A stretch of DNA of 64,000 bases, taken from Arthrobacter sp. CAN_C5. Lineage in GTDB: Bacteria; Actinomycetota; Actinomycetes; Actinomycetales; Micrococcaceae. The notes beneath the pieces are model-generated. The model made no database searches. It saw only the letters and a list, made by a program, of their open reading frames with translations, and was not told the DNA's origin. Each line of letters opens with the position of its first letter. The stretch's first letter is position 1. The stretch lies in assembly GCF_017875735.1 (NCBI RefSeq), contig NZ_JAGGMZ010000001.1, positions 1,550,001-1,614,000 on the forward strand, read 5' to 3'. This document shows, piece by piece, positions 25,834 to 35,787 of this stretch. A program made the position numbers and the translations under genes.

Positions 25834-26646
25834 CTACTGCCGTGCCGAACAAAAGGCAGCGAACTCAGGTCCGGTCACCACGACTCCCGGATGCGGGCCG
25901 GCTGCCACCAACGACGGCGACCAGGTGGCGGGCCAGGCTGAACCGGTCCCCACCAGCACAATGTTCCCTGCCATCCGCCCACTGATCATCCCTGCATCAG
26001 CCAGCACCGCGACGTCGTCGGCGGCGGCACGCAACCTCCGCGCCTGGGCACGCGCAAACGTCAACGGCGGATCATCGCCCACATTTACCAGGACCACGCC
26101 GCCTGGAGCGACTGCCGCCCTGAGCGAATCATAGAAGGCTTCATCAGTCAGATGGGCCGGCGCATCAGCACCAGCAAATACGTCCAGCACCACTGCGTCA
26201 AAGGAGCCGGGCTCACAACGCTCCAGGGCCGCGCGGGCGTCATCGATCACCATCGAACACCGGGTGCCCTCCGGCAGGGGTAGATGCTCCAGTACAAAGT
26301 CCAGCAGCTCCCGTTCAAGTTCTACAGCTGTCTGCTCGGAACCTGGTCGCCTGGCCTGGACATACCGCGCCAGGGTCAGCGCACCCGCACCCAGGTGCAG
26401 CACCCGGATGGGCTCGCCCGCCGGCTTGAAGATATCCAGCACATTAGCGATCCGGCGCAAATACTCATAAAAGACGTTCCCGGGATTCCGCAGATTCACA
26501 TGGGATTGTTGTGCGCCACCAATACTGAGAATGAATGCCCCCTCGGTAAATGCATCCTCATCAATTTCGGCAAGCTCGCCAATTCCGGCCAGTTGCAGGG
26601 TAGGCACCGAGCCGTCCTCGTCGGCAGCAAGCTCAACACCCTTCAT
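25834..26646 (-). CDS. spermidine-synthase-like SAM-dependent protein
   Basis: A 270-residue protein with the Rossmann fold of the spermidine synthase superfamily: SHVNLRNPGNVFYEYLRRIA, glycine-rich VLHLGAGALTLARYV, acidic loop TAVELERELLDFV, IDDARAALE and VVLDVFAGADAP. It lacks the polyamine-specific motifs I would expect in true SpeE and may be a general methyl- or aminopropyltransferase-like protein. Its ATG overlaps the stop of the upstream aminotransferase by 4 bp, so the two are coupled. Confidence 0.75.
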   Translation of the reverse strand: MKGVELAADEDGSVPTLQLAGIGELAEIDEDAFTEGAFILSIGGAQQSHVNLRNPGNVFYEYLRRIANVLDIFKPAGEPIRVLHLGAGALTLARYVQARRPGSEQTAVELERELLDFVLEHLPLPEGTRCSMVIDDARAALERCEPGSFDAVVLDVFAGADAPAHLTDEAFYDSLRAAVAPGGVVLVNVGDDPPLTFARAQARRLRAAADDVAVLADAGMISGRMAGNIVLVGTGSAWPATWSPSLVAAGPHPGVVVTGPEFAAFCSARQ

Positions 26647-27881
26647 AGCCGGGCGCTCAACGTAGCCAGCCGGTCCGCGGCTTCCTGCAGGACCTCGGTT
26701 TTTTTGCAGAACGCGAATCTCAGGAGCGAACTGGCGCGGGCTGCGCCGTCGGGATGGCAGAACACCGCCACAGGGATGGCGGCCACCCCCACCAGCTCCG
26801 GCAACTGTCGTGCCAGCGCGGTGGCGTCGCTGATTCCCAGCGGCGCGGTATCCACGTTCACAAAGTAGGTCCCCTGCGGGGAGAAGACATCAAACCCTGC
26901 GGCTTTCAACCCTGCGCTGAGGATGTCCCGTTTCGTCTGCAGGGTGGCCGCGGTCGCCTGGAAGAACCCGTCATCCAGGCCCAGGCCGTGGGCGACGGCG
27001 CTCTGGAACGGCGTGCCTGAGCTGTAGGTAAGGAAGGTCTTGACGGTCCGCACCGCCGAAATGAGCTCCTGCGGCCCGGTGATCCAACCGATCTTCCACC
27101 CGGTCACCGAGAAGGTTTTGCCGGCCGAGGAGATGGTCAGGGTTCGGTCCATGGCTCCCGGCAGCGAGGCGATGGGCAGATGCGCCACACCGAAGGTGAG
27201 GTGCTCGTAGACCTCATCGGTGACGATCACGGCGTCATGCTTCACCGCGAGGTCCACAATCTTCTGCAGCACCTCCCGGGTGAACACGGTTCCCGTCGGG
27301 TTGTGGGGGTTGTTGAGCAGGATAATCCGGGTCGAGCGGGAGACTGCCCGCTCCAGCTCGTCGAGATCGGGCTGGAAATCGGGCGCCGACAGGGCCACGG
27401 TGGTGTGGGTGGCCCCGCTCAGGCCGATGATCGCGCCATAGGAGTCGTAGAATGGTTCAAAGGTAAGAACCTCGTCGCCGGGCCCGGCCAGGGCCAGCAC
27501 CGCCGACGCAATCCCCTCGGTTGCGCCGGTACTGACGATCGTCTCGGTGTGGGGGTCGGGCGTCAGGCCGTAGAACCGTTCCTGATGAGCCGCGATCGCC
27601 TCCCGGAGCACTGGCAGACCCTGGCCGGGCGCATACTGGTTGGCCCCTGCGGAAATCGCTGCCCGGGCTGCCTCAAGGATTTCGGCTGGCCCGTCCTCGT
27701 CAGGGAATCCCTGCCCCAGGTTGATGGCGCCGTGCTGCATTGCCAACATGGTGATTTCCTCGAAAATCGTGACACCGAGACGCCCATCGGAGGCCAGAAG
27801 ATTAGCGCCCGACGCCGTCCGCTGCCATGGCGTAGGGGTTGAGGCTGTGCCGGTCACCAGCGAAGAAGTAGTTGAACTCAT
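26643..27881 (-). CDS. PLP-dependent class I/II aminotransferase
   Basis: A 412-residue fold-type I aminotransferase with AINLGQGFPDEDGP, NQYAPGQGLPVLREAI, NNPHNPTGTV, DEVYEHLTF and the PLP-lysine site SAGKTFSVTGWKIGW. It is close to kynurenine/methionine aminotransferases and actinobacterial DapC-like enzymes; the exact amino donor is not decidable. Start ATG 27881 has GAGGG directly upstream; a longer frame would run into coaD. It is divergent from coaD with an ~80-bp shared promoter space. Confidence 0.87.
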   Translation of the reverse strand: MSSTTSSLVTGTASTPTPWQRTASGANLLASDGRLGVTIFEEITMLAMQHGAINLGQGFPDEDGPAEILEAARAAISAGANQYAPGQGLPVLREAIAAHQERFYGLTPDPHTETIVSTGATEGIASAVLALAGPGDEVLTFEPFYDSYGAIIGLSGATHTTVALSAPDFQPDLDELERAVSRSTRIILLNNPHNPTGTVFTREVLQKIVDLAVKHDAVIVTDEVYEHLTFGVAHLPIASLPGAMDRTLTISSAGKTFSVTGWKIGWITGPQELISAVRTVKTFLTYSSGTPFQSAVAHGLGLDDGFFQATAATLQTKRDILSAGLKAAGFDVFSPQGTYFVNVDTAPLGISDATALARQLPELVGVAAIPVAVFCHPDGAARASSLLRFAFCKKTEVLQEAADRLATLSARL

Positions 27882-27960
27882 GCCCTCAAGTATTGCTGTT
27901 TTTTCGGACCTGCCGATTGGACCAGGTGGACAGCGGCGCGCTTCACTGTAGATTCGAACC

Positions 27961-28437
27961 ATGCGCCGCGCTGTCTGCCCCGGATCCTTTGACCCCATCC
28001 ACAACGGTCATGTGGAGGTCATTGCCCGAGCCGCGAGCCTTTTCGATGAGGTGATTGTTGCGGTATCGAATAATCCAGCCAAGAATTACCGGTTTGATCT
28101 TGACGAACGACTCGACAGCGCCCGCGAGACGCTTCAGTACCTGCGGGGTGTTTCAGTTCTCTCGATGGGGGACGGACTGCTCGCCGACTTTTGCCGGTCC
28201 CATGGCGCCAACCTGATCGTCAAGGGGCTGCGCTCCAGCCAGGACTTTGACTATGAGCTGCCGATGGCCACCATGAACCGTCAGCTCACCGGCGTCGAGA
28301 CTGTGTTCATTCCAGCGGAAAACAGCTACACCCACCTCTCATCGACGCTCCTCAAAGAGGTTGCTTCGTTGGGCGGCGACATATCTCCCTTTGTGCCCAG
28401 GGGTGTGCTGAAACGGCTCAATCGGCCATCGACCTGA
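27961..28437 (+). CDS. coaD: pantetheine-phosphate adenylyltransferase
   Basis: CoaD adenylates 4'-phosphopantetheine to dephospho-CoA in coenzyme A synthesis. The 158 residues have the nucleotidyltransferase HxGH motif in CPGSFDPIHNGHVEVI, the PPAT sequences VVAVSNNPAKN-like (IVAVSNNPAKNYRF) and KGLRSSQDFDYELPMATMNR, and the C-terminal SSTLLKEVASLGGD. Length is normal. Confidence 0.95.
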   Translation: MRRAVCPGSFDPIHNGHVEVIARAASLFDEVIVAVSNNPAKNYRFDLDERLDSARETLQYLRGVSVLSMGDGLLADFCRSHGANLIVKGLRSSQDFDYELPMATMNRQLTGVETVFIPAENSYTHLSSTLLKEVASLGGDISPFVPRGVLKRLNRPST

Positions 28438-28479
28438 GGGCACAACCGGCCTGGCCCGAAGAGGCAGATGAAGTAGGGT

Positions 28480-28704
28480 ATGGCTATGACCGACAAGACT
28501 CGCCTTGGCCCAGAAGATCCGTTTCCCGAAGATCTTGACTCGCTGGCTGACGGTGAAGTGGAAGTGCTGAACAGTAAAGTCCACCGCCAGATCGACGAGG
28601 AATACGTTGAGGAAGGCCAGCCGGACCCGGAAACCGCGTTCCGCAAGGAAGAGCTTGATGAGGAACTCGACGGGCGCGACGACGAGGACGACTCAGAAAA
28701 GTAG
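28480..28704 (+). CDS. small acidic conserved protein
   Basis: 74 residues, strongly acidic (MAMTDKTRLGPEDPFPEDLD ... DGRDDEDDSEK) and probably disordered in its C-terminal half. It follows coaD by 42 bp on the same strand and ends before a strong terminator, so it is probably in the coaD transcript. ATG 28486 is a second possible start. No function can be assigned. Confidence 0.65.
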   Translation: MAMTDKTRLGPEDPFPEDLDSLADGEVEVLNSKVHRQIDEEYVEEGQPDPETAFRKEELDEELDGRDDEDDSEK

Positions 28705-28746
28705 GCTTCGTCCTGCAGGCGACTGCCGGACCTGAAGTACATAGAC

Positions 28747-28776
28747 GGAGGGAGTGGCCACACGGCCACTCCCTCC
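28747..28776. terminator. strong bidirectional Rho-independent terminator
   Basis: A perfect 13-bp stem (GGAGGGAGTGGCC / GGCCACTCCCTCC) with an ACAC loop followed by ATTTAT. It separates the coaD unit from the convergent giant peroxidase gene. Confidence 0.9.
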
Positions 28777-28803
28777 ATTTATAGTGCGATCCTTACTCCG
28801 TCG

Positions 28804-31800
28804 CTACCGGGGCTGAACTATCGCCGACCGGGCCGAAGCGAGGCTTGATCCGATGGCGTTGACTGCCACGACATCAAACCGGTAGTTACCGGCTGGAAGC
28901 GTGAACGACAAGGTGCGAAGAGTCGCTCCAGCTGTGACGGTCACCGGTGTGCCGGATATCGTCACACCGTCGGCCGCCATCCGCAGGGCCCTGACCCGGT
29001 AACCGGTGATGGGGGATCCACCGGTTGAGGCCGGAGCGTTCCAGTTGGCGTTGGCAGTCAGTGTTCCGCCCACTGCGCCCTGGGTGGGAGCCAGAATGAC
29101 CGGCACCCCCGGAGGGCCCGCTGGCGACACTGCCGCTGAGGCCGTCGACAGCGCTCCCGCACCCAGGGCGTTGACAGCCTGGACCCGGAAGGTATAGCTA
29201 ACGCCGTTCAAAAGGCCCGTAACCGTGCGGCCCGTCGTTGCGGTGCCGGTGAATGTCACCGTGCGAACCAGGGTTGTCCCGGTGAGCACCTGCACCCGGT
29301 ATTCGGTGATCGCCGTTCCGCCATTTGCTGGCGGAGCGGTCCAGGACAGGGTAACCGAGGTGTTTCCCCGGACTCCCACCACGTTAGTGGGAACTCCTGG
29401 GACCACATTCGGGGTCACCGCTGCAGACAAGGCTGAGAAGGCACTCGCCCCCGAAGCGTTGAGCGCCTGCACCTGGAATCGGTACGCCTGACCGTTGGCC
29501 AGCCCGGTTACCACAACGCTCGTCGCTGTGCCGGCAGCTGGCCGCAGAGCACCGACCTGTGTTCCTGCCGCATTGACCACCCTCACGTTGTAGCTGGTGG
29601 CTCCTGCAGCTGCGGTCCATCTGACTGTCGCAGAGGTGTTTCCCGCTGTGGCAGTCCCAATCACCGGTGCCGCCGGGAGAGCGGCCCCCGGAACAACCGT
29701 TGCCGATGCCGCAGACAACGCTCCCGCGCCCAGGGCGTTGACAGCCTGGACCCTGAAGGTGTAGGCGGTGCCGTTGGTCAGACCCGTCACTGCCCGGCCT
29801 GTTGTTGCAGCGCCGGCGAAGGTCACCGTCCGAACCACTGTTGTGCCGGTCAGCACCTGCACCCGGTATTCAGTGATGGCTGTTCCACCATTTGCTGGCG
29901 GAGCGGTCCAGGACAAGGTGGCCGAGGTGTTGCCTCGGACTCCCACCACGTTGGTGGGTGTTCCTGGGACCACGTTCGGGGTCACTGCTGTGGACAGGGC
30001 CGAGAGCGGACCTGTTCCCACCGCGTTGATCGCTTCCACCTGGAACCGGTAGGCCTGGCCGTTGACCAGCCCGGTGACTACCAGGCTTGTCGCTGTGTTC
30101 GCTGCCGGCCGCAGCGCGCCTACCTGGATGCCCGCTGCATCGACCACCCGCACGTTGTAGCCGGTGACGAGTCCGGCTGGTGAGGTCCAGCTGACTGTCG
30201 CTGACGCGTTGGCAGCCGTCGCCGTTCCGATCACCGGAGCGGCAGGGGTCCCAAAGTCGGAGAACCGCAGCTCCTCGACATTCCTGACAGTGTCAGTGCC
30301 GTCGGCTTGGGTACCTCGGGCATGAACCACTGTGGTCACCGATCCTGGCGAACCAAGTGCGGCACCGGTGGGTATGGTTGTCACGTCGTAGTTCGCCTCA
30401 AGATCAGAGAACTGCGCAATGTCCACCGACGTCCCGTTGGCCGGGGAAAGGACTTCCCTGATGACCACGATGTTCCCCGGATTAACTTTTCCGGCGAAGA
30501 CATCCTGTTGAAGGGTTGGCCCGGTGAGGTTGCCGTTGACATCGCTTAGATACTGCGAAGCCATGGCACTTTGACCCGGTCCTTCGACACCGGCGCTGCC
30601 GATCTCCTCGCCCGCTGCATTGCGGACGCTGAGCCGAACACTGAGGTAGGCATCGCCGTCAATAAGGTCGTCGGCGCCACGGCCCTCCAGCAGGTCGCTG
30701 CCAGCGCCGCCGAGCAGGATGTTGCCATCGCCCCACACCGGTCCAGCTAGTCCGGGACATTCGCCCGGGCCGATCACCGAGTTGGCAGCCACATCAGCCA
30801 GCGGGGTGGTCAGCGCGGAGGCCGGAAGTAGTGCATCGAGTCCATCGATACGATCCACACCCGCCTGATCGAGGACGTCGCAGCCGATGAATCCGCCGCC
30901 ACCAACCTCACTGGGAACCACGTCGTCGCCGCGGATCTTGTCATTGAACTTCCACCCCGACAGGGCTTCATTTTCGTTGAACTTGTCCCTGACCCCTACG
31001 GTGAGAACGTTGAGCGGAGGAAGGGGAAGCGACAGATCAGAATCCATTGGTTGCGGATCGCCCTGGCTGATCGACCAGTCATAGCCTGCCGCCCCGACGT
31101 TCTTCTCGATGCCGGGACCAGCGACGCCGATGTCGTCGCCACCTTCAAGATCGTAGTCGTCGTCACCGCCCTGGCCGATAGCGATATCGTGACCGGGTTT
31201 GTTGTCGTCGGTGAAGAACAGATTCGAGCTGTCACCGATCAGCCCGTCAGGCTGGTCACCGCCCTCAATCCAGTCGTCGCCGCCGTCGCCGATACCCTGA
31301 TCAATACCTTCGCCGAGGATCAGGAAGTCGTCTCCCTCACCGGCGAAGGTGGTATTGGCGTTACCGCCGCCGTTCATGAAGTCCTTGCCATCGCCGCCCA
31401 TAATCAGATCAAGCCCGGGACCCGCGTTGATGGCGTCGTTACCCGGACCGCCCTTGAGTACGTCGTCTCCGGCGAGATCGGTGAGGATGTCGTTACCCTC
31501 GCCGCCCAGAGCCACATCGGCTCCGTCTCCGCCCTCAATGACGTCGTTGCCGAGATTGCCCCAGAAGGTATCACTGTCGTTGCCACCGAAGACCCGGTCA
31601 GTTCCGGACGTCCCGTTGTAGACGCTCTGTCCGTTGATTCCGGCGGGGTCAACAGTATTGCGTGAGCGATACTTGATCGTCCCGTCAGGCATGCGAATCA
31701 GCAGCGCTGTCTCATTGCATTCACTGGCCTGATCATCGGCGATCGTGTTGCCGAAGGAGGTGAACCCGCCCGGGGTGCCAGCGAGGTTCTTCAGTTCGAA

Positions 31801-34626
31801 CTTGCAGTCTGATGTCGCGAACGGATCAGCCTTTAGGCTCTTGGCATTGGTATTGCGCATGATCAGCTCCGAGAAAGAGTTTCCCTCGAGTTGCGTGCGC
31901 AGATTCATGCCGGGAGTACGAGCAAGATAGTACAGACGGTCACCGTTCTGCAGGTCGGTCATCTGGCTTTCGAACACGTAGTTGAAGGTGCTTCCCAATA
32001 GCCCGCCGAAGACGTTGGTCTGCTCGGCAAGACCGCCAACCCACAGGTCGACGTCGTCGAGCCCGGTGATGGATGACGTTCCGTTGTTGGCCCAGGCGCC
32101 CGTGCTGTTCATGAAGTCCGCTGCGTCGTCGGGGGCGACGTCTCCGGCGGCTACATTTGGATTAACGATGGCCCGTGCTGCTTCCCTTTTACCCTTCAGC
32201 GTTGTTGCGCCGGTAACAGTTGGGTGCAATCCGTACGCTGCAACGAAGTTCACCAGGGACTCCGGGTGCTTGATACTCTCGCCAAAGTCGATCCAGTTGA
32301 CGTAGGGCCTCAACTGCCCGTCGTTTGTTGCAGCGTGCAGGCTGCGGCGCAGGACGTTCAAGCGTGGAATACCCTCAGACCGTGCCCGGGCGATGTTGAT
32401 CGCCGCCAGGTCAAGCGGCAGGCCCAGCAGATTGTTTCGCAGCGTATCGGTCACAAACTCATCGAGCTCGTTACCTACCTGGTCGGACATCCCCATGAAG
32501 ACGCTGCCTGCAGCCTCCTCGGAGGTGAGGTCACCGGCGGGACCGCCGTCGGTGTAGGCCGGGGGATTGAGGAATCCTTCCAGCAGGGAAATATCATTCT
32601 GGGTTCCCGCAACATCATCGGAGGTGCCAAATTCATTGTCGTTACCTGGCCGGTCTTCATTCCGGCGGGAAATAGTCTCGGTCAGCATTGAGTGGCCGAA
32701 ACGATAGACCGCGTGGGCAAACTCGGCGGTAACCGCCGGATCAACGTCAGTCTGGACGAAGGCAAACGGTTCAAAGGGGTTGATGGCCGGCTGGACCTTG
32801 CGCGCAAACTCCTCAAAGACGAGGTGCTGGTACTCCATCTCGGTCACAAAGCGTGCGGCCTGGAACAGTCTTTCACCATTCCAGCCTTCGGCGCCGAGAG
32901 CTGACTTCCACTCGGCAAGCGCCCTGATTCCCGCCGCTGATGTATCCGACGCCAGGGTGTTCTTGATGTCGCCCACCATCCGGTCGTGTTCTGAATGGAA
33001 CACCTGGTGGATAGCGGTTAGGCCGATGTTTTCGTTGACCCTTCCATCACCAGCGGCAAAGTGCAGATCGAGGATTTCGTCGTCGTACTGGTTGACGCAG
33101 CCTGCAGGGAATCCGGGTTGTGCACACGGAGTCAGCGAGGGTGTGACCACATTGTCGGGGTCGGGGGTGAAGCCCGGCTTCGGTACCGCGTTGTTGGCGA
33201 TGTCCGTCAGGAAGGGGGTTTCAAAGTGCCTGACGTTGTTTGGAACCGGCACCGGGGAAGCAGTGTCCCCCTCAACCAATCCGGTGAGAGTTACATACTG
33301 CGGCAGTCCGCGAGCTGGGCCCGGGATGAATTTGCCATAGGCGTCGGCGGCGATCATCGGAACATCAAGCGCGTCAGCGTCTTCAAGCTTCAGGCCAAGC
33401 AGAGACGCTGCCTGATTCTTGACACCTGCCCACGTGGCCATGCCTCCCTCGGTGGGCCCCGCAGGTCCGCCCAGCAGTTTGCCCGTCGACACCGGGCGTC
33501 CATTGGAGTTGTTGACGTACTCCCTCAGGAAGACCTGGTGGGAGGCGTGGGAGGTGTAGGTCTGGCTTTGGTCAACCCAGGGGGTGTCAGTGTTGAGGGC
33601 ATCGCGGACATCGTCGGCGGTGCCAAGTTGTCCGTCGGGGCCCGGCTGGTTCTTGCCCCGGGTGAGGACCATGAACCGCAGGTTGGGGTTCAGATCGTCG
33701 GCGGTGCCGACTTTGTGGTCTGGCCCAGCAATAAGTGGGTCGTCGCCCTTGAGCGGAACGAACACAGTGCCGCCGCCTTTGACCGTCTGGTCAATCCCAT
33801 GGTCGAAGAACTGGCCAAACAGGGTGAACAACGAGTTGTACGGTGGAGAAAGCCCGACGTCGGTGGTGACGTTCGGGATGAACAGGGTCTGGAACGACGG
33901 AGTGCAGCCGAGGGGGACCCCGTCCACAGCTGGCACAGCCAGGGGGTCGGGATCGGTGGTGCACGGGGTGACCCCCGTGTTGTTCTGGCTTCTGATGGGC
34001 AATCCCGCGGCAGCGACGGCTGCGGGGTTGGTTGAGGTCTGGTCCACAATCAGGTTACTGATGGTTCGCGGCTGGGAATCGAACACGTTGCCGGCGGTTT
34101 GGTTATAACTGGTCGGCGAAGGGGGCCCGCCGAGGGAACCCGATTCGGCGCCTGAAAATGTGGCGGGCGCGAGCCGTGGGAACGGTTGGTCCGCCGCGCC
34201 GAAGGTTTCCTGCCCTGCCTGCAGGTTATTACAGGATCCGTCGACTGTCCTCAGCCCGTGGGAGATGAGAGGGGTGGCGATCTGGTTGGGTCCGGTACCT
34301 ACCAGGGCTCCACACGGACCCGTTGCGGAAGTGGTATTTGCCACGTGCGCCTCGGCGATTTTGATCTGCTTCAGGATGAAGGCAAGATCCGAGGGTGTGA
34401 CGGTAAACCCCTGACCGGTAGGAGCAACCACAGCGTTGGCTCCGGTGACCGGTAGCAACATGCCCAACGGGAAGAGGAGAGCGGTGGCAATCGCCGCCAG
34501 TCGGACCGGCAGCCTCTGCCCACGGTTGGGTGACTGGGCCGAGTGAAGGGCTCGGTGGACAGCGGCCCGCGACCCCTGCGATGCCTCTCGTTTTTCTGGT
34601 GCTGATTTCCTGCCGAAAATATTCAT
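28804..34626 (-). CDS. giant secreted animal-type heme peroxidase with RTX and FN3 repeats
   Basis: About 1940 residues. ATG 34626 (MNIFGRKSAPEK) is preferred over 34668. A Sec-type signal (RLPVRLAAIATALLFPLGML ... ANA) is followed by an An_peroxidase domain: LFTLFGQFFDHGID near 280, NENIGLTAIHQVFHSEHDRM near 530 and the heme-ligand region EFAHAVYRFGHSM near 640. RTX-like Ca-binding nonapeptides (GGxGxDxxx) cover about 1010-1130 (GGDGADVALGGEGNDIL). From about 1460, five FN3 domains reach the C-terminus, where domains 1/3 and 2/4 are near copies. It is probably a secreted oxidative enzyme attached to or acting on surfaces or polymers. No type I secretion genes are nearby. Confidence 0.88.
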   Translation of the reverse strand: MNIFGRKSAPEKREASQGSRAAVHRALHSAQSPNRGQRLPVRLAAIATALLFPLGMLLPVTGANAVVAPTGQGFTVTPSDLAFILKQIKIAEAHVANTTSATGPCGALVGTGPNQIATPLISHGLRTVDGSCNNLQAGQETFGAADQPFPRLAPATFSGAESGSLGGPPSPTSYNQTAGNVFDSQPRTISNLIVDQTSTNPAAVAAAGLPIRSQNNTGVTPCTTDPDPLAVPAVDGVPLGCTPSFQTLFIPNVTTDVGLSPPYNSLFTLFGQFFDHGIDQTVKGGGTVFVPLKGDDPLIAGPDHKVGTADDLNPNLRFMVLTRGKNQPGPDGQLGTADDVRDALNTDTPWVDQSQTYTSHASHQVFLREYVNNSNGRPVSTGKLLGGPAGPTEGGMATWAGVKNQAASLLGLKLEDADALDVPMIAADAYGKFIPGPARGLPQYVTLTGLVEGDTASPVPVPNNVRHFETPFLTDIANNAVPKPGFTPDPDNVVTPSLTPCAQPGFPAGCVNQYDDEILDLHFAAGDGRVNENIGLTAIHQVFHSEHDRMVGDIKNTLASDTSAAGIRALAEWKSALGAEGWNGERLFQAARFVTEMEYQHLVFEEFARKVQPAINPFEPFAFVQTDVDPAVTAEFAHAVYRFGHSMLTETISRRNEDRPGNDNEFGTSDDVAGTQNDISLLEGFLNPPAYTDGGPAGDLTSEEAAGSVFMGMSDQVGNELDEFVTDTLRNNLLGLPLDLAAINIARARSEGIPRLNVLRRSLHAATNDGQLRPYVNWIDFGESIKHPESLVNFVAAYGLHPTVTGATTLKGKREAARAIVNPNVAAGDVAPDDAADFMNSTGAWANNGTSSITGLDDVDLWVGGLAEQTNVFGGLLGSTFNYVFESQMTDLQNGDRLYYLARTPGMNLRTQLEGNSFSELIMRNTNAKSLKADPFATSDCKFELKNLAGTPGGFTSFGNTIADDQASECNETALLIRMPDGTIKYRSRNTVDPAGINGQSVYNGTSGTDRVFGGNDSDTFWGNLGNDVIEGGDGADVALGGEGNDILTDLAGDDVLKGGPGNDAINAGPGLDLIMGGDGKDFMNGGGNANTTFAGEGDDFLILGEGIDQGIGDGGDDWIEGGDQPDGLIGDSSNLFFTDDNKPGHDIAIGQGGDDDYDLEGGDDIGVAGPGIEKNVGAAGYDWSISQGDPQPMDSDLSLPLPPLNVLTVGVRDKFNENEALSGWKFNDKIRGDDVVPSEVGGGGFIGCDVLDQAGVDRIDGLDALLPASALTTPLADVAANSVIGPGECPGLAGPVWGDGNILLGGAGSDLLEGRGADDLIDGDAYLSVRLSVRNAAGEEIGSAGVEGPGQSAMASQYLSDVNGNLTGPTLQQDVFAGKVNPGNIVVIREVLSPANGTSVDIAQFSDLEANYDVTTIPTGAALGSPGSVTTVVHARGTQADGTDTVRNVEELRFSDFGTPAAPVIGTATAANASATVSWTSPAGLVTGYNVRVVDAAGIQVGALRPAANTATSLVVTGLVNGQAYRFQVEAINAVGTGPLSALSTAVTPNVVPGTPTNVVGVRGNTSATLSWTAPPANGGTAITEYRVQVLTGTTVVRTVTFAGAATTGRAVTGLTNGTAYTFRVQAVNALGAGALSAASATVVPGAALPAAPVIGTATAGNTSATVRWTAAAGATSYNVRVVNAAGTQVGALRPAAGTATSVVVTGLANGQAYRFQVQALNASGASAFSALSAAVTPNVVPGVPTNVVGVRGNTSVTLSWTAPPANGGTAITEYRVQVLTGTTLVRTVTFTGTATTGRTVTGLLNGVSYTFRVQAVNALGAGALSTASAAVSPAGPPGVPVILAPTQGAVGGTLTANANWNAPASTGGSPITGYRVRALRMAADGVTISGTPVTVTAGATLRTLSFTLPAGNYRFDVVAVNAIGSSLASARSAIVQPR

Positions 34627-34749
34627 GACACACCCTGCTGGATTGAAGGGACCGAGTGGGCCCACCATGCTTGATGTTGGCTATGAAATCCTTGGAAGTG
34701 CGCTGTGATGGGTCCAGCCGAGGATCGGCTGATCCTCCACACCCCGCAG

Positions 34750-35787
34750 CTACCGCGGATACAGGGCAATTTCGGTGGACTTGACCACGAAGAACACCTT
34801 CATCCCGGGGATCAGGTCAAGATCTGCTGCCGCTGCGGCGGTGATGTCGGCGCTCAGGTGACCGGCGCGGACGCTGACAAGATCACCGCGCTGCTCCAGG
34901 TCGCTGACCACAACCGGCAGCACATTCCGCGGACTACCTGACGGTTCGACAACAAACACCGACACGGCGCGGGGGCTGAAGACCGCTGCGGCCTCCTGAC
35001 CCGCTGGGAGCGGCTCTTCAGCAACGGCGGACAACCGGAGGCCATCTCCCGTGACCAGGCCGCCGGGTGTGCTGGTGCCGGTCACCAGGTTCACCCCGGC
35101 AAGGCCGGCGCCGAACGCACTGCGCGGCCGCTCGAGAACCTCGCGGGTGGGTCCCGCCTCGACGACGCGTCCGGACTGGATGATGATGGTGCGGTGCGCA
35201 AGCATCAGGGCGTCAAGCACGCTGTGGGTGACGATGATCGCGCTTCGCCCCGTCAACACCCGCTTCAGGGTCCTCCGCATCGCGGGAGCCACGGCGATAT
35301 CCAGCGCCGCCATGGGTTCGTCGAGCAACAGCAGCCGTGGATGGATGGCAAGGGCCCGGGCCACCGCCACCCGCTGTGCTTGCCCGCCGGACAGTTCCGA
35401 CGGCCGACGATCGGCAAACTCCTCCGCCTCCACCTCTTGCAGCCACCGAAGCGCTTCGGTCCGGGAGGCAGCCCTACTTTCTCCCCGGCTCCGCGGCCCA
35501 AAGCCCACATTGTCCAGCACGCTCAGATGCGGAAACAGCAGCGGCTCCTGCGCCAGCAGCGAGACGCCCCTGGCGTAGGGCGGTAACCAGTCATGGGCGC
35601 CGAACAGGGTGATGTCACCCAGGGTGGCGCTGCCGCTGTCAGGACGCAGTAGTCCCGCAAGGACAGCGAGCAGCGTCGACTTCCCGGCGCCATTCGGGCC
35701 GAGAATGGCGACCGTTTCACCTTTCTCCACCGTCAGCTGCACATCTAGCCCGCGCGACGCCACCTGCACATCGGCTACCAGGCTCAT
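34750..35787 (-). CDS. modC: molybdate ABC transporter ATP-binding protein
   Basis: A 345-residue ATPase of the molybdate importer. Walker A is [17 protein letters not shown], the signature [15 protein letters not shown], and Walker [13 protein letters not shown]. The C-terminal part ([40 protein letters not shown]) is a TOBE/Mop domain that binds oxyanion. It overlaps modB by 4 bp and is the last gene of the operon. Confidence 0.92.
   Translation of the reverse strand: MSLVADVQVASRGLDVQLTVEKGETVAILGPNGAGKSTLLAVLAGLLRPDSGSATLGDITLFGAHDWLPPYARGVSLLAQEPLLFPHLSVLDNVGFGPRSRGESRAASRTEALRWLQEVEAEEFADRRPSELSGGQAQRVAVARALAIHPRLLLLDEPMAALDIAVAPAMRRTLKRVLTGRSAIIVTHSVLDALMLAHRTIIIQSGRVVEAGPTREVLERPRSAFGAGLAGVNLVTGTSTPGGLVTGDGLRLSAVAEEPLPAGQEAAAVFSPRAVSVFVVEPSGSPRNVLPVVVSDLEQRGDLVSVRAGHLSADITAAAAADLDLIPGMKVFFVVKSTEIALYPR

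Noticed and set aside
28804-34626. Type I-secreted RTX toxin
   Set aside because: It has a Sec-type signal peptide and a peroxidase domain; no type I ABC exporter or membrane-fusion protein is adjacent.
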